Assembly: GCA_014695295.1 (NCBI GenBank) | Contig: JACJNY010000022.1 | Span: forward strand, 62,001 to 126,000 | Length of the DNA stretch: 64,000 nt | Direction of reading: 5' to 3' | Origin: Microcoleus sp. FACHB-61 | GTDB taxonomy: Bacteria; Cyanobacteriota; Cyanobacteriia; Cyanobacteriales; Microcoleaceae | Part shown: positions 44,799 to 53,500 of the stretch, piece after piece | How positions within the stretch are numbered: the first letter of the stretch is position 1 | Layout: each line of letters opens with the position of its first letter | Made by a program: the position numbers and the translations under genes | The notes under the pieces: generated by a model | What the model saw: the letters and a program-made list of their open reading frames with translations, nothing else | Told to the model about the DNA's origin: nothing | Databases searched by the model: none

Positions 44799-47109
44799 CG
44801 TTTTCAGCGCGGTTGAGTAGTTCAATCCAAGTTGCGATCGCCCCGAAATAAGGTGCATTGTACGGACTCATCAGAGATTTTCGTACAGGTTTCTGAAGCT
44901 CTTCAGGCAATCGCGCGATGGTGTAAGCTATTTGAGGTAGGTGCAAATAATATCGAATATCTTTCTCTTCATTTTCATAATCAACTTTTCTCCTTTTAGT
45001 TTTGATATCCTCAATCATTTGCTCTTGCATTTGAGATGTTAGTAAAAGATTCCGTACAAAACTGCGAGAGTAAATTTTCTCCAACGGATCTAGGAACTTT
45101 TGGACAAAAGGCAAGACACCAAATAAACTCAGCGTTTCCCCTGTTCCCAAATATTCTTGGGTTTTAGAGTCAATCTCTGCGATATCTGCTAGTTTAATAT
45201 CTCTTGCTCCCAACCACTGGCTCCACTTGAACACTTTGTTATCAAATAATCCGAAACTATCGCGACCATTATCTTTAGCAGCATCCTCAGCTTTTTCGGC
45301 TAACTTTGCAGCTTGATATAGTGGAAACTTTTCTTTTTCGATACTAATGCCACCGGACAAAGTAATATCTGGGTTATTCCCTGTATAAGCGCGAAAACTT
45401 TGATATACATCAAAAGCAAAATCAACTATTTCATCCCAAGCGCCGCTGACAAATAAATCATCACCTCCTGCATAAATAAATAATAAATTTTCTCGTGACT
45501 CTTTGTTTAAAACAATAGCACTATCGGCGAGATTAGCTAGACGGTTTTTTGCCAAACTGTTGAGATAGACTTTAAAAAAGTAACTCATTTGGCGAGAAAG
45601 CCCCGCCAATCTCGGCAATGTTTGGTTCTCACCCAAACCCTCAGCAAAAATTCGCCCCAGTCTGTCTACATCCATCCGCAAATAGCCAACTCTAGAAATT
45701 CCCTTAGCTTTCTCTGCCATCTCATTCGCTCGGATGAAACCCGATTCTTCTTGGCTGAGCTGACCATAATTTCCTAAAAGTAACGGAACTATATTTTGAG
45801 TTTCAGCATCTCGATATTCTTGAAGATTCCAATTGTTGATAAAGAAAACATTTTTCTCCCCCTCAACTTCATCTATCTGTGCCCGCTCAGGTAGAAGGTA
45901 ATAGTAAGCTTTAGGAAATGAAATTCTAAAAGCACTTGAGACTTTTTGCTGAGGTGGATGCCTTTTGTCCTGTCGCACAAGAGCCTCAACTTTAAATAGT
46001 TTACCACCCAAGCGAAACATCCGGCGACAAGTTGAACAAGCCTGTACGGAATCAGGTCGATCGGTATTTAAGTTTTCCAACTTCTTCACATCATCTCGAT
46101 GACAAACTTGGCACTTGTCATAGCTACGACGCGGGCGAATAAAATAGTTTATCTCCTCAGCAAACTTCCGAGATTTCTGGGGAGTCAGTTTTTTCGTAAC
46201 TGTTGACCAGTGCTTAGCAAAGTCTTTTTGACTGACATCTTTAACTGGAAATGTGATGTAGTCAAGAGCCAAAAAGACTTTACCCTGGAAGTTTCCTAGC
46301 AACCATTTGTTGAATTCTCTGTGGACTCTGTTTAAAACAAGTTTTGTGTCTTGAGTAGCAGCCGCTAATAAATATAAATTACCGCCACCCGCATAAATAA
46401 CATTAGTACGTGGTAACTTTAACTCTTCCAAAAGCTGCTGAACAATTTCTTCAGTGACTAATTCCAAATAAAAACTCCGAGCGCGGAGAGATTTCAGCGC
46501 ACCGTCAGAAGCAATGGTGTAAATAAACTTTTGAATTCCCGATAAATCACCGGCAATTAAACCGACCGCAGTTGCATCAGGATTGTCAACCAAAGCAGAT
46601 GCTACGGCCGCAGTCGATCGCACCATATCTATCAAAGCAATATTCCGCTCGCCAAAACTGAGACAAGAAGCGTACTTCTCTAAAATCAGAGTTAGCAGTG
46701 ATAAATTTTGCCAGTCTTGTTCCCGAAGATTTTCTAACTCGGGTCTGACAATTGTTTTATACGCTTCTAAATCGGGAGGTGCTTTCAGCGGATAAGGAAT
46801 AGGCGGGTAAGAATCATCGCTAGCTTCGATCGCCTTTGGCGGACAATAGTGTTGCTGATTTCGTTCGTTACCCTCTGACAATTTGACAGCATCAAATAGC
46901 AACTCCAAGTAACTGATTTCTGTCTTTTCCCATGAAAATAGTTTTGGCGTTTTTTTCGATGACAATAATTCTTTCGCTTTATCAACGGCTTCAGTCACCC
47001 TTGGCTCTTTTGAAAGTTGACAGCCATCGGGTAATTTCGCCTCAGCCCAATCTGCTAAAGCGCAGATAGCTTGCTGGATAACTTGGAGAGCAACTTCTTG
47101 TGATGTCAT
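44782..47109 (-). CDS. cas10: Type III-A CRISPR subunit Cas10/Csm1, HD motif lost, cyclase motif kept
   Basis: 775 aa. First palm domain (LIAGDLSGIQKFIYT, YAGGGNLYLLAA), a zinc-binding pair C333xxC336 and C358xxC361, then the second palm with MDVDRLG (479-485) and GGDD at 548-551, the site that makes cyclic oligoadenylate from ATP. The N-terminal domain should start with an HD dyad (LLHDIGK type), but here reads CALADWAEAKL. A further expected His near 162 (DHxxTTA type) is Met (IDMVRSTAA). DNA cleavage is therefore improbable, signalling is likely. It follows csx3 by 32 bases and overlaps csm2. Confidence 0.93.
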   Translation of the reverse strand: MTSQEVALQVIQQAICALADWAEAKLPDGCQLSKEPRVTEAVDKAKELLSSKKTPKLFSWEKTEISYLELLFDAVKLSEGNERNQQHYCPPKAIEASDDSYPPIPYPLKAPPDLEAYKTIVRPELENLREQDWQNLSLLTLILEKYASCLSFGERNIALIDMVRSTAAVASALVDNPDATAVGLIAGDLSGIQKFIYTIASDGALKSLRARSFYLELVTEEIVQQLLEELKLPRTNVIYAGGGNLYLLAAATQDTKLVLNRVHREFNKWLLGNFQGKVFLALDYITFPVKDVSQKDFAKHWSTVTKKLTPQKSRKFAEEINYFIRPRRSYDKCQVCHRDDVKKLENLNTDRPDSVQACSTCRRMFRLGGKLFKVEALVRQDKRHPPQQKVSSAFRISFPKAYYYLLPERAQIDEVEGEKNVFFINNWNLQEYRDAETQNIVPLLLGNYGQLSQEESGFIRANEMAEKAKGISRVGYLRMDVDRLGRIFAEGLGENQTLPRLAGLSRQMSYFFKVYLNSLAKNRLANLADSAIVLNKESRENLLFIYAGGDDLFVSGAWDEIVDFAFDVYQSFRAYTGNNPDITLSGGISIEKEKFPLYQAAKLAEKAEDAAKDNGRDSFGLFDNKVFKWSQWLGARDIKLADIAEIDSKTQEYLGTGETLSLFGVLPFVQKFLDPLEKIYSRSFVRNLLLTSQMQEQMIEDIKTKRRKVDYENEEKDIRYYLHLPQIAYTIARLPEELQKPVRKSLMSPYNAPYFGAIATWIELLNRAENDDKSS

Positions 47110-47141
47110 ATCTAAAACTTCCTCAATTACCTAGCGAACTA

Positions 47142-47447
47142 TCAATCAACTAAGTCACCCAAATTATACTCAGGATTGTGAGTAATAGCAATTACATATT
47201 TTCCCAATTTGGGATCGAAAACTCCAACTGCACCGTAAAGATGAGAAACTTTGTGAGCCAAAACACAAGCTACAGGTATAGATGTCGGCCCATTAATTTT
47301 AATTAGCCGCCCTCCCGACAATTCCCCAGAATTGCTCATTTCTGCCAAACGAGCCGCCGCATCTCGCACAATTTGGTCGTTTTGAGCAGCTTCTCCAAAT
47401 CCAATTTTTAACACTTCACCCTGAAGTTCAATCTTGTAAGTAGTCAT
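47142..47447 (-). CDS. csx3: Csx3/Crn3 ring nuclease
   Basis: 101 aa, stand-alone Csx3 without the AAA domain often fused to it in cyanobacteria. Family core: LIKINGPTSIPVACVLAH, VSHLYGAVGVFDPKLGKYV and THNPEYNLGDLVD. His69 and Asp78 are nine residues apart, like the catalytic His60/Asp69 reported for the Archaeoglobus protein. Csx3 hydrolyses cyclic tetra-adenylate as a tetramer and so switches off the CARF-HEPN nuclease. It is first in the operon, so it is made together with the source of the signal. Confidence 0.88.
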   Translation of the reverse strand: MTTYKIELQGEVLKIGFGEAAQNDQIVRDAAARLAEMSNSGELSGGRLIKINGPTSIPVACVLAHKVSHLYGAVGVFDPKLGKYVIAITHNPEYNLGDLVD

Positions 47448-47550
47448 CAGCTCTTCCCACTCGATCTCCCGGATTATTGCATACTATCGGAAATACCCCC
47501 TTCCGATCGCCCTTACGCTATAAAACACAATTTAAATCCCTCAACCCACC
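47448..47550. promoter_or_regulatory. Divergent promoter region of the CRISPR operon and its WYL gene
   Basis: 103 bases separate the two starts. It must hold both promoters and is the likely operator of the WYL regulator. I see no clear palindrome; GATCTCCCGGATTATTGCATA lies near the centre but in parts only. Positions are a bracket, not a mapped site. Confidence 0.5.
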
Positions 47551-48972
47551 ATGAACCCAACATTTCGCAATCCGCCACACCCCAGACTCCTAGAGGATTT
47601 CGCCAACGGAACTCTCGACCAAATGCAAAATCTCACCCGCGCCATCAGGTTATGGGTTTTGGTAAGTTGGCTGTACAGCGACGAGGGATATATTGCCCTT
47701 AGCAGTCCCTTTACCTATGCTGATTGGCGCGAAGCTTTCTTTGGCGAGAATTACAAAGATGAAAAGCAGGAAGATATTATTAACTATTCAGACCCGAATT
47801 GTGCTTGCAACAAAACAACGCAACAGTGGTTGAGAAAATGGAATGTATCTGTAAACGAGTGGCGGCAATGTTTACAAAAACAAATAGCTATTGCCGATGC
47901 TGATTTAGACAAGCTCTTAGCAGAAAAGTTATTCGCTCAGGTGCGAAAATCGCTGCAAAATGACTTCGATTTATTGGTGGAGCGGCATTTGCTGCAACGG
48001 TTAACCAGGGTGACGGGTAGAAGTAAAAACTACCGCCGAGTTGACATAATACCGCCAATTTCCCGCCCAACAGAAAACCCCAATACAGACAGCAATTTGA
48101 CTCCAAAAACACAGGCTTATCTCGCTGCTACTTTGGGGATGTTTAGTTTTCTCGACCCGAGTTTGCCTTTATTAGCCGACCAATTTTCAGAAGAGGTAGT
48201 TGATGAAGACAATCACCGCGTCTTTTTGTACGTTGATTATCTCGTACCCGAATCTAGTCCCATGCAAGATGCTGTCGATCAATTTCAGAGCGAATTGCAG
48301 GAAATGTGGGATTCTCAAAATATCGCTCCTTTGCTATTAACTTATCGCAGCGCTCATCAAAATCAGATTAAGGAGTGCGTTGTTTATCCTGTTTGTATTT
48401 ACTTTATGGATCGAGCTAAATATTTGTGTGCCTACGGCAGCACCCCCAGAGGTGAAATTAATTGGTACAAATATCGGCTCGATCGCATAATTTCAAAACG
48501 TCTAGAATCCTTGGATTGGCAAGATTCTCGGGTTCCCCAATTACTCAAGGAGAAATATCAGGAAAATAACCTGCCCACTCCCAAAACAGTTAACGATATG
48601 TTAAAGGAAGCTTGGGGCTGCGATTTTTATAAAGAAACTGCGCTGATGGTATTGCGGTTCGATCGCACTTTTCATCAAAGTTATATGCAGGGAATCAGCA
48701 TTCACCATACCTGTACCGCCATAGAGCCCGATCGCGCCGCCACATTAATCACACAATATACTCCCAACCCAGAACATCGATCGGCACTTTTACAAATCCT
48801 CCAGTCTCGCCCAACCGACGATGCTTACTACCAAGTCACTTACCGAGAGACAGACTACTACCCGCTGAGGTGGTTGCGAGCTTTGGGTTCAGAAGTCGAA
48901 ATTCTGCTACCTTGGGACTTGCGACAGAAAATGGCCGTAGAAATCCAAAAAACTCGGAACTTGTACCAATAG
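47551..48972 (+). CDS. WYL-domain CRISPR-associated protein, TIGR03985-like (probable regulator)
   Basis: 473 aa. No nuclease motif. The central part (HRVFLYVDYLVPESSPMQD, KECVVYPVCIYFMDRAKYLCAYGSTPRGEINWYKYRLDRI) fits the WYL ligand-binding fold, with YP-x-x-IYFMDRAKYLCA as the WYL-like strand pair. The N-terminal 150 residues contain HTH-like helices. Proteins of this kind beside cyanobacterial type III systems are classed as TIGR03985. WYL proteins act as transcription factors that may sense nucleic acid or nucleotide ligands. Divergent from csx3-cas10, it is placed to control the operon. Confidence 0.7.
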   Translation: MNPTFRNPPHPRLLEDFANGTLDQMQNLTRAIRLWVLVSWLYSDEGYIALSSPFTYADWREAFFGENYKDEKQEDIINYSDPNCACNKTTQQWLRKWNVSVNEWRQCLQKQIAIADADLDKLLAEKLFAQVRKSLQNDFDLLVERHLLQRLTRVTGRSKNYRRVDIIPPISRPTENPNTDSNLTPKTQAYLAATLGMFSFLDPSLPLLADQFSEEVVDEDNHRVFLYVDYLVPESSPMQDAVDQFQSELQEMWDSQNIAPLLLTYRSAHQNQIKECVVYPVCIYFMDRAKYLCAYGSTPRGEINWYKYRLDRIISKRLESLDWQDSRVPQLLKEKYQENNLPTPKTVNDMLKEAWGCDFYKETALMVLRFDRTFHQSYMQGISIHHTCTAIEPDRAATLITQYTPNPEHRSALLQILQSRPTDDAYYQVTYRETDYYPLRWLRALGSEVEILLPWDLRQKMAVEIQKTRNLYQ

Positions 48973-49000
48973 TCTTTTGCTCGATAATTATCAAAGCTAT

Positions 49001-49051
49001 TGTGGAAAACTTGCTGATTTCTGTGGAAAACCCCCCTTTTCCTGTGGAAAA
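49001..49051 (+). repeat. Three TGTGGAAAA boxes at exact 21-bp spacing
   Basis: TGTGGAAAA at 49001-49009, 49022-49030 and 49043-49051, all same orientation. The reverse complement TTTTCCACA is the DnaA box consensus reported for Synechococcus. They start 29 bases past the WYL gene stop. Confidence 0.8.
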
Positions 49052-49257
49052 CTAGCACTAAATTAAGTGCGATCGCTTTAATTCCATTGATAGCATTTAA
49101 AAAATTAAAGGAATTGCGATCGCAAAAACCGCCTTCCTCCTTCATCCCTCAACCTGCTGTTTGCTGGAAATACAGCCTAAATATTTCCTCCTTCACATCC
49201 ATCCTCTTCCAGCTTCAGTCTATCCGTTACATCCTTTAAATCCCTTACACTCATCCG

Positions 49258-50229
49258 TTACCGAACTTCACGCTTAACTTCTTCCTTCTCTTGAGAATCG
49301 TAGCTAATTTGGTCGGAATGGTAAGCCGGCGGCTCAACGTGAATTAAGATGCGTACAGGGCTGAAACGTTCTTCCAAACGGGCTTCTACTTCTTCTGTAA
49401 TCCGGTGAGCTGTTTCTACATCGACAGCATCCACAATCATGTGCATCTCAATAAATACTTGACGCCCTACCACACCGCGGGAGGCGATCGAGTGACAGTT
49501 GACAACCCCCGGTACATCGATCGCGATCGCGTGAATAACTTCCGGTGCGATCGCCATTTCATCCACCAACCAAGGCAGATTTTCCCTTAAAACCTTCCAA
49601 CCGCTGCTAAATACCAAAACAGCCACAGGAAAAGACAAAAACACATCCAGGAATTGCAGTTGAGGTATATTCCAAACCTGCCCTTGCCAAACACCAATCA
49701 ACCCGCCGATGACCATAATTGTCACCCAAACATCGCTCATCGTGTGCTGAGCGTCAGCCACTAAAATCGCGCTACCGAGACGTTGGCCAACTCTGCGCTC
49801 GTAAAAAGTGACAAAAATATTAATCCCCAGTACAATCAGCAAAATCCACAGTTCATTTGGGGATATTTTGACAACTTTACCCCCGTTAATCAGCCTTTCG
49901 ACAGCACCGCTTAGAATTTCAAAACAGGCAATTCCCAGAAAAGCAGCAATTCCCAGAGCTCCGAGAGCATCAAATTTTTGGTGTCCGTAGGGATGATCGC
50001 GATCGGGCTGCGGATTGGCATAATGATTAGTTACCAATCCTAAAATATTATTAGCGCTGTCCGTGACGCTGTGCAAAGCATCTGCCAGCAAACTGAGGGA
50101 ACCAGTCAGCCATCCCACGGCTGCTTTAATTGCCATCACCAGCAAATTGAGCAATAAAGTAATTATTAAAACCTTGCGGACTTCGGAACGGTTATCGGCA
50201 ACCATAAACTCTCCTCGATCTGCCGTCAA
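49258..50229 (-). CDS. Cation diffusion facilitator (zinc/iron/manganese efflux)
   Basis: 323 aa. Six membrane segments. The metal site motifs are LLADALHSVTDSANN in helix 2 and VADAQHTMSDVWVT in helix 5, and DHPYGHQKFDALG is the conserved loop. The cytoplasmic C-terminal domain (FSPVRILIHVEPP) resembles the dimer domain. It exports divalent metal from the cytoplasm using the proton gradient. Substrate metal is not decidable by eye. It stands alone. Confidence 0.93.
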   Translation of the reverse strand: MTADRGEFMVADNRSEVRKVLIITLLLNLLVMAIKAAVGWLTGSLSLLADALHSVTDSANNILGLVTNHYANPQPDRDHPYGHQKFDALGALGIAAFLGIACFEILSGAVERLINGGKVVKISPNELWILLIVLGINIFVTFYERRVGQRLGSAILVADAQHTMSDVWVTIMVIGGLIGVWQGQVWNIPQLQFLDVFLSFPVAVLVFSSGWKVLRENLPWLVDEMAIAPEVIHAIAIDVPGVVNCHSIASRGVVGRQVFIEMHMIVDAVDVETAHRITEEVEARLEERFSPVRILIHVEPPAYHSDQISYDSQEKEEVKREVR

Positions 50230-50446
50230 GTTTTCTGGTTTCTAGTTTAAAGCTTATCAAATCATAACAGGTTAAAACTCTTGCGGAATCAAGCTTGCGA
50301 CTAGATTTATATTCATTAATTTAGCCTAGCTTCTTGAGACAATTTTTAATTAATACCAATTTCGCAGTCCAATTGAGCGGGAATGTACTTCTTTTGGGTT
50401 ACTATATTTTTTATCATTAACAATCGTATGTTAAATTTCATTGCCC

Positions 50447-50794
50447 ATGTCTCTTTCTCCGCTGACACTGAATTTAGTCGAAGGTTCTGTCTCCTTTAGC
50501 TTTTCCCCGCAAGCCGCGCGGGATTTGCAAAGCGCGATCGCCGCTTTGATGGAAAGCTTGAAAGCTGTAGCCGCCAAAACTGCTGGCGGCAAAGCTTCTC
50601 CCCTGAAACCTATGGAATATCGGTATGCAGGAGATGTATTTTTGGAAGTTTTCTGCAATCCGAATATCTGGCCAACTCCTTTTGCTGCAAAAGTGCTGAT
50701 TACGGTTAGGGACGATCGCGTGCGCGTGACCACCGAAGCCGAACTCAGCCGCCTGCGCGACGATCTCGCTCAGTATATCGAACAAGTCGGTTGA
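50447..50794 (+). CDS. Conserved cyanobacterial protein of unknown function
   Basis: 115 aa from the ATG at 50447; a TTG at 50441 is also in frame. The sequence has a hydrophilic amphipathic helix (ARDLQSAIAALMESLKAVAAK), then YRYAGDVFLEVFCNPNIWPT and a strand-rich AAKVLITVRDDRVRVT, and ends in a helix. Codon use and the lack of stops support a real gene. No motif is recognised. Confidence 0.65.
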   Translation: MSLSPLTLNLVEGSVSFSFSPQAARDLQSAIAALMESLKAVAAKTAGGKASPLKPMEYRYAGDVFLEVFCNPNIWPTPFAAKVLITVRDDRVRVTTEAELSRLRDDLAQYIEQVG

Positions 50795-50845
50795 GATTCT
50801 CAACCTGAAACGCTCTTGTTTTAGATTCCCGACTTCTTGAAGAAG

Positions 50846-50871
50846 AACAGGCTTTCCGGCCTGTTCCACAA
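50846..50871. repeat. Short hairpin of the 'aacaggc...gcctgttccacaa' family
   Basis: AACAGGC-TTTCCG-GCCTGTT, a 7-bp stem followed by CCACAAA. Related to the long inverted repeat at 7018-7080. Lies between convergent genes and may also serve as a terminator. Confidence 0.65.
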
Positions 50872-50908
50872 AGAGTTAATTTTTTTGTGGGGAGTAGGGG
50901 TTGGGCTT

Positions 50909-51766
50909 CTAGCCGGCCCCTGAAAGGCTTATTGAAAGGGGATAACTATCTGCCGGCGACGCCGACCATTCCCACATTGAACCTGCATAATTCTTAGCAT
51001 TAAATCCCACATTTGTCAAGACACAAGTCAACCATGCAGAACGAATTCCCCCGGAGCAATAACTCACAATTTGAGTTGACTGCGAAACTCCTTTTTGCTG
51101 CAAAATAGCGACAATTTCCCCGCGATCCAGCAGTTTTCCCTGTTTGTCCATTAACTGTTTGTAATAGAGGTGAACCGCACCGGGAATGTGACCGCCCCGC
51201 TTTTCTCCGTAAGGCGTTTTACCTGCATATTCTCGCGGCTCTCTAGCGTCAATAACTGCTAAATTATCATCTCCTAAAATAGCTTTAAATTCATCCCGCT
51301 GAATTTCCCAATTCGAGCGGCGAGATATTACAAAATCTCCTGTTTTCGGTGGATTGTTTGCAGCTTTTACTCGATTAATTCCAGCTTTGATTAAAGCTCG
51401 ATATCCTCCATCGACAAAAACTGCTTTTTCGTGTCCCAAAGTCCGCAACATCCAAACAATTCGCCCGTCTTCGCCCCACCCTTTAACCGGATCGGCAACG
51501 ACTATGACAGGTTGGTCTTGACAAATGCCCATTGCTTGCAGTTTTTGAGTTAAAACTGTGTTATTTTCGAGGAGTTTTCCTTTGTCGGCAAAGTGCGATT
51601 GAGAAAATTCCTGCCAATTTACAGCAACAGCTTTCTGCAAGGGAGAAAACCACTTTAAAATAGGTTCGCGAACATCTAGCAAAGTAGCTCCTTGTTCCAG
51701 CAATTGCTTAGCTAAATCTGCGTTTACTATCCAATTATTTGCTAAATTACATAGTAAATTAGACAT
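50909..51766 (-). CDS. Two-domain sulfurtransferase (rhodanese)
   Basis: 285 aa. Domain 1 (LLDVREPILKWFSPL) lacks an active Cys; domain 2 (VIDAREPREYAGKTPYGEKR, then VSYCSGGIRSAW) has the catalytic Cys at about C237, as in TST/MST enzymes. It transfers sulfane sulfur from thiosulfate or 3-mercaptopyruvate to an acceptor. It lies 3 bases after the pilin-like gene, itself 4 bases after mtnA, so the three form an operon. A place in methionine-salvage sulfur handling would make sense but is inference. Confidence 0.88.
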   Translation of the reverse strand: MSNLLCNLANNWIVNADLAKQLLEQGATLLDVREPILKWFSPLQKAVAVNWQEFSQSHFADKGKLLENNTVLTQKLQAMGICQDQPVIVVADPVKGWGEDGRIVWMLRTLGHEKAVFVDGGYRALIKAGINRVKAANNPPKTGDFVISRRSNWEIQRDEFKAILGDDNLAVIDAREPREYAGKTPYGEKRGGHIPGAVHLYYKQLMDKQGKLLDRGEIVAILQQKGVSQSTQIVSYCSGGIRSAWLTCVLTNVGFNAKNYAGSMWEWSASPADSYPLSISLSGAG

Positions 51767-51769
51767 TAT

Positions 51770-52291
51770 TTATTGAGCAACTTTTACTGTATTAGCAGCG
51801 CAGGCTAGAAGCCCTTTGGTATTAGTTGGATTAGGTGGTTTAATCTTGCCAGGAGCAGCATTTAGACACAAGATTGCTTGGGTAGTGTTTCCTACCAAAA
51901 AGACTCCTCCCACAAAACTTTTGAGATTAGCTTGCTTCGATACTCCGTAGTTAAATACAGCACCTTTGTTCACCATGCCGATCGAGTAGCTGTAATTGGC
52001 TGCCTCAGGTTTAACTTGGAGACCGAGATAAACAAATAGATTGGAAACAGAACTTGTAAAGCCTGCTTTTTCAGCATAGTAAAGTTGCTGAGCTTTATTC
52101 ATCGAACCCACAAATTGTTGGGCTTCTGATTCCTTAGCTTTAAGCGTTTGTGACACTTGAGCTTCCGAGACAGGACTGAAAAGAACTGGCAGAGTTAGAG
52201 CTGCGATCGCAACTTTGAGCTGCCAGTTGCGGCTGCTAGAAATCCGGCTTAATTTCACAGACAACAGGTGGAATGAGCGGTTGAGGAACAT
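51770..52291 (-). CDS. Secreted type IV pilin-like protein without a prepilin leader
   Basis: 173 aa. The mature region resembles cyanobacterial type IV pilin globular domains: AKESEAQQFVGSMNKAQQLYYAEK, then FTSSVSNLFVYLGLQVKPEA and YSYSIGMV, and two C-terminal Cys (LCLNAAPGKI, LLACAANT). But the usual leader (G/FTLIE) and hydrophobic N-terminal helix are replaced by a normal signal peptide (VAIAALTLPVLFSPVSEAQ). It would be released into the periplasm instead of being assembled into a pilus. It sits in an operon with mtnA and a sulfurtransferase. Confidence 0.7.
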   Translation of the reverse strand: MFLNRSFHLLSVKLSRISSSRNWQLKVAIAALTLPVLFSPVSEAQVSQTLKAKESEAQQFVGSMNKAQQLYYAEKAGFTSSVSNLFVYLGLQVKPEAANYSYSIGMVNKGAVFNYGVSKQANLKSFVGGVFLVGNTTQAILCLNAAPGKIKPPNPTNTKGLLACAANTVKVAQ

Positions 52292-52295
52292 ATAA

Positions 52296-53357
52296 TTAAA
52301 CTAATTGTTTTGCCTGAAACTGTTGCAACGCCCAAGGAGCAACCGTGCCGTGTTCTGTAATAATTCCTGAGATTAATTCGGCCGGAGTTACGTCAAAAGC
52401 GGGATTGTAAAATTCGACTCCCACAGGACAAATTCGCGTAGTTCCAACTTGATACATTTCAACTGGATCGCGTTCTTCAATAGGGATTTTGCTGCCGTCG
52501 GGAAGTTCAAAATCAATTGTTGACAGAGGAGCGGCGACAAAAAACGGGACGTTGTGAGCTTTGGCAACAATTGCTAAACTGTAAGTGCCAATTTTATTGG
52601 CGGCGTCGCCGTTAGCAGCGATTCTGTCTGCACCGACAACTACTGCGTGAATCATGCCGAGTTTCATGCAGTGAGCGGCCATATTGTCGGCTATTAATGT
52701 GACGGGAATTCCTTCTTGCACGCATTCCCAAGTGGTGAGTTTTGCACCTTGGAGACGCGGCCTAGTTTCGTCTGCAAAAACTCTTCCGAGTCTTCCTTCT
52801 CGCCAAGCAGAACGAAATACACCTAAAGCAGTACCGTAGCCTGCTGTTGCCAACGCACCTGCATTGCAGTGAGTTAGTAAGTTCAATTTTTCGGGTGTAG
52901 CTGGCAGAACTTCTAAACCTTTGTCGCCGATATCTTTACAAGTTTGCAAATCTTCTGCTTGAATGGTTTTGGCCATTTCTAACAAAGTTTTTTGCACTTG
53001 TTCAACAGAACCGCTAGTTCTCTCGGCTGTTTTGAGCATTCGCGATATTGCCCAAAACAAATTAACCGCCGTGGGACGAGTGGAACGCAATAACTCGCCA
53101 ACTTGTTCTAATTTAGCGAGAAATTCGGTGCGATCGCCCGTGTCGATTTCTCGCGCCCCCAAATACATCCCGTAAGCTGCTGCTACCCCGATCGCCGGAG
53201 CACCTCGGACTATCATAGTTTTAATCGCCTCAGCCATATCTTCGCAGCGGCTAATTTCGACTACACCGTATTCTTTCGGCAGTCGGTTTTGGTCAATTAG
53301 CAGAACTCGGTCTTCCATCCAAGTGACGGGGGAAACAGGGGAGTTTTGAGCGGTCAT
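52296..53357 (-). CDS. mtnA: S-methyl-5-thioribose-1-phosphate isomerase
   Basis: 353 aa, normal length. Diagnostic segments: [41 protein letters not shown] (catalytic Cys region), [16 protein letters not shown], and [22 protein letters not shown] with the catalytic Asp. It isomerises methylthioribose-1-phosphate to methylthioribulose-1-phosphate in methionine salvage, downstream of the S-adenosylmethionine made by metK. First gene of a three-gene minus-strand operon. Confidence 0.96.
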   Translation of the reverse strand: MTAQNSPVSPVTWMEDRVLLIDQNRLPKEYGVVEISRCEDMAEAIKTMIVRGAPAIGVAAAYGMYLGAREIDTGDRTEFLAKLEQVGELLRSTRPTAVNLFWAISRMLKTAERTSGSVEQVQKTLLEMAKTIQAEDLQTCKDIGDKGLEVLPATPEKLNLLTHCNAGALATAGYGTALGVFRSAWREGRLGRVFADETRPRLQGAKLTTWECVQEGIPVTLIADNMAAHCMKLGMIHAVVVGADRIAANGDAANKIGTYSLAIVAKAHNVPFFVAAPLSTIDFELPDGSKIPIEERDPVEMYQVGTTRICPVGVEFYNPAFDVTPAELISGIITEHGTVAPWALQQFQAKQLV

Positions 53358-53500
53358 CGATTTTAATTATGTGAACGACAAGTTTATATGATGCCACGAA
53401 GGCGGGTCTTCCTCTATGTTATGAGGGTTTACGAATATTTGCACTGGGAATCCGAGTTTTGGGTAAACCCGCCCCGCAGTAGATTGGGATGCTTTCGTTA

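Noticed and set aside
47110-47550. CRISPR array at the head of the cas operon
   Set aside because: No direct repeats of 28-37 bases with spacers are present.
49001-49051. Chromosomal origin of replication
   Set aside because: Only three boxes, no dnaA/dnaN nearby and no AT-rich unwinding element of note.
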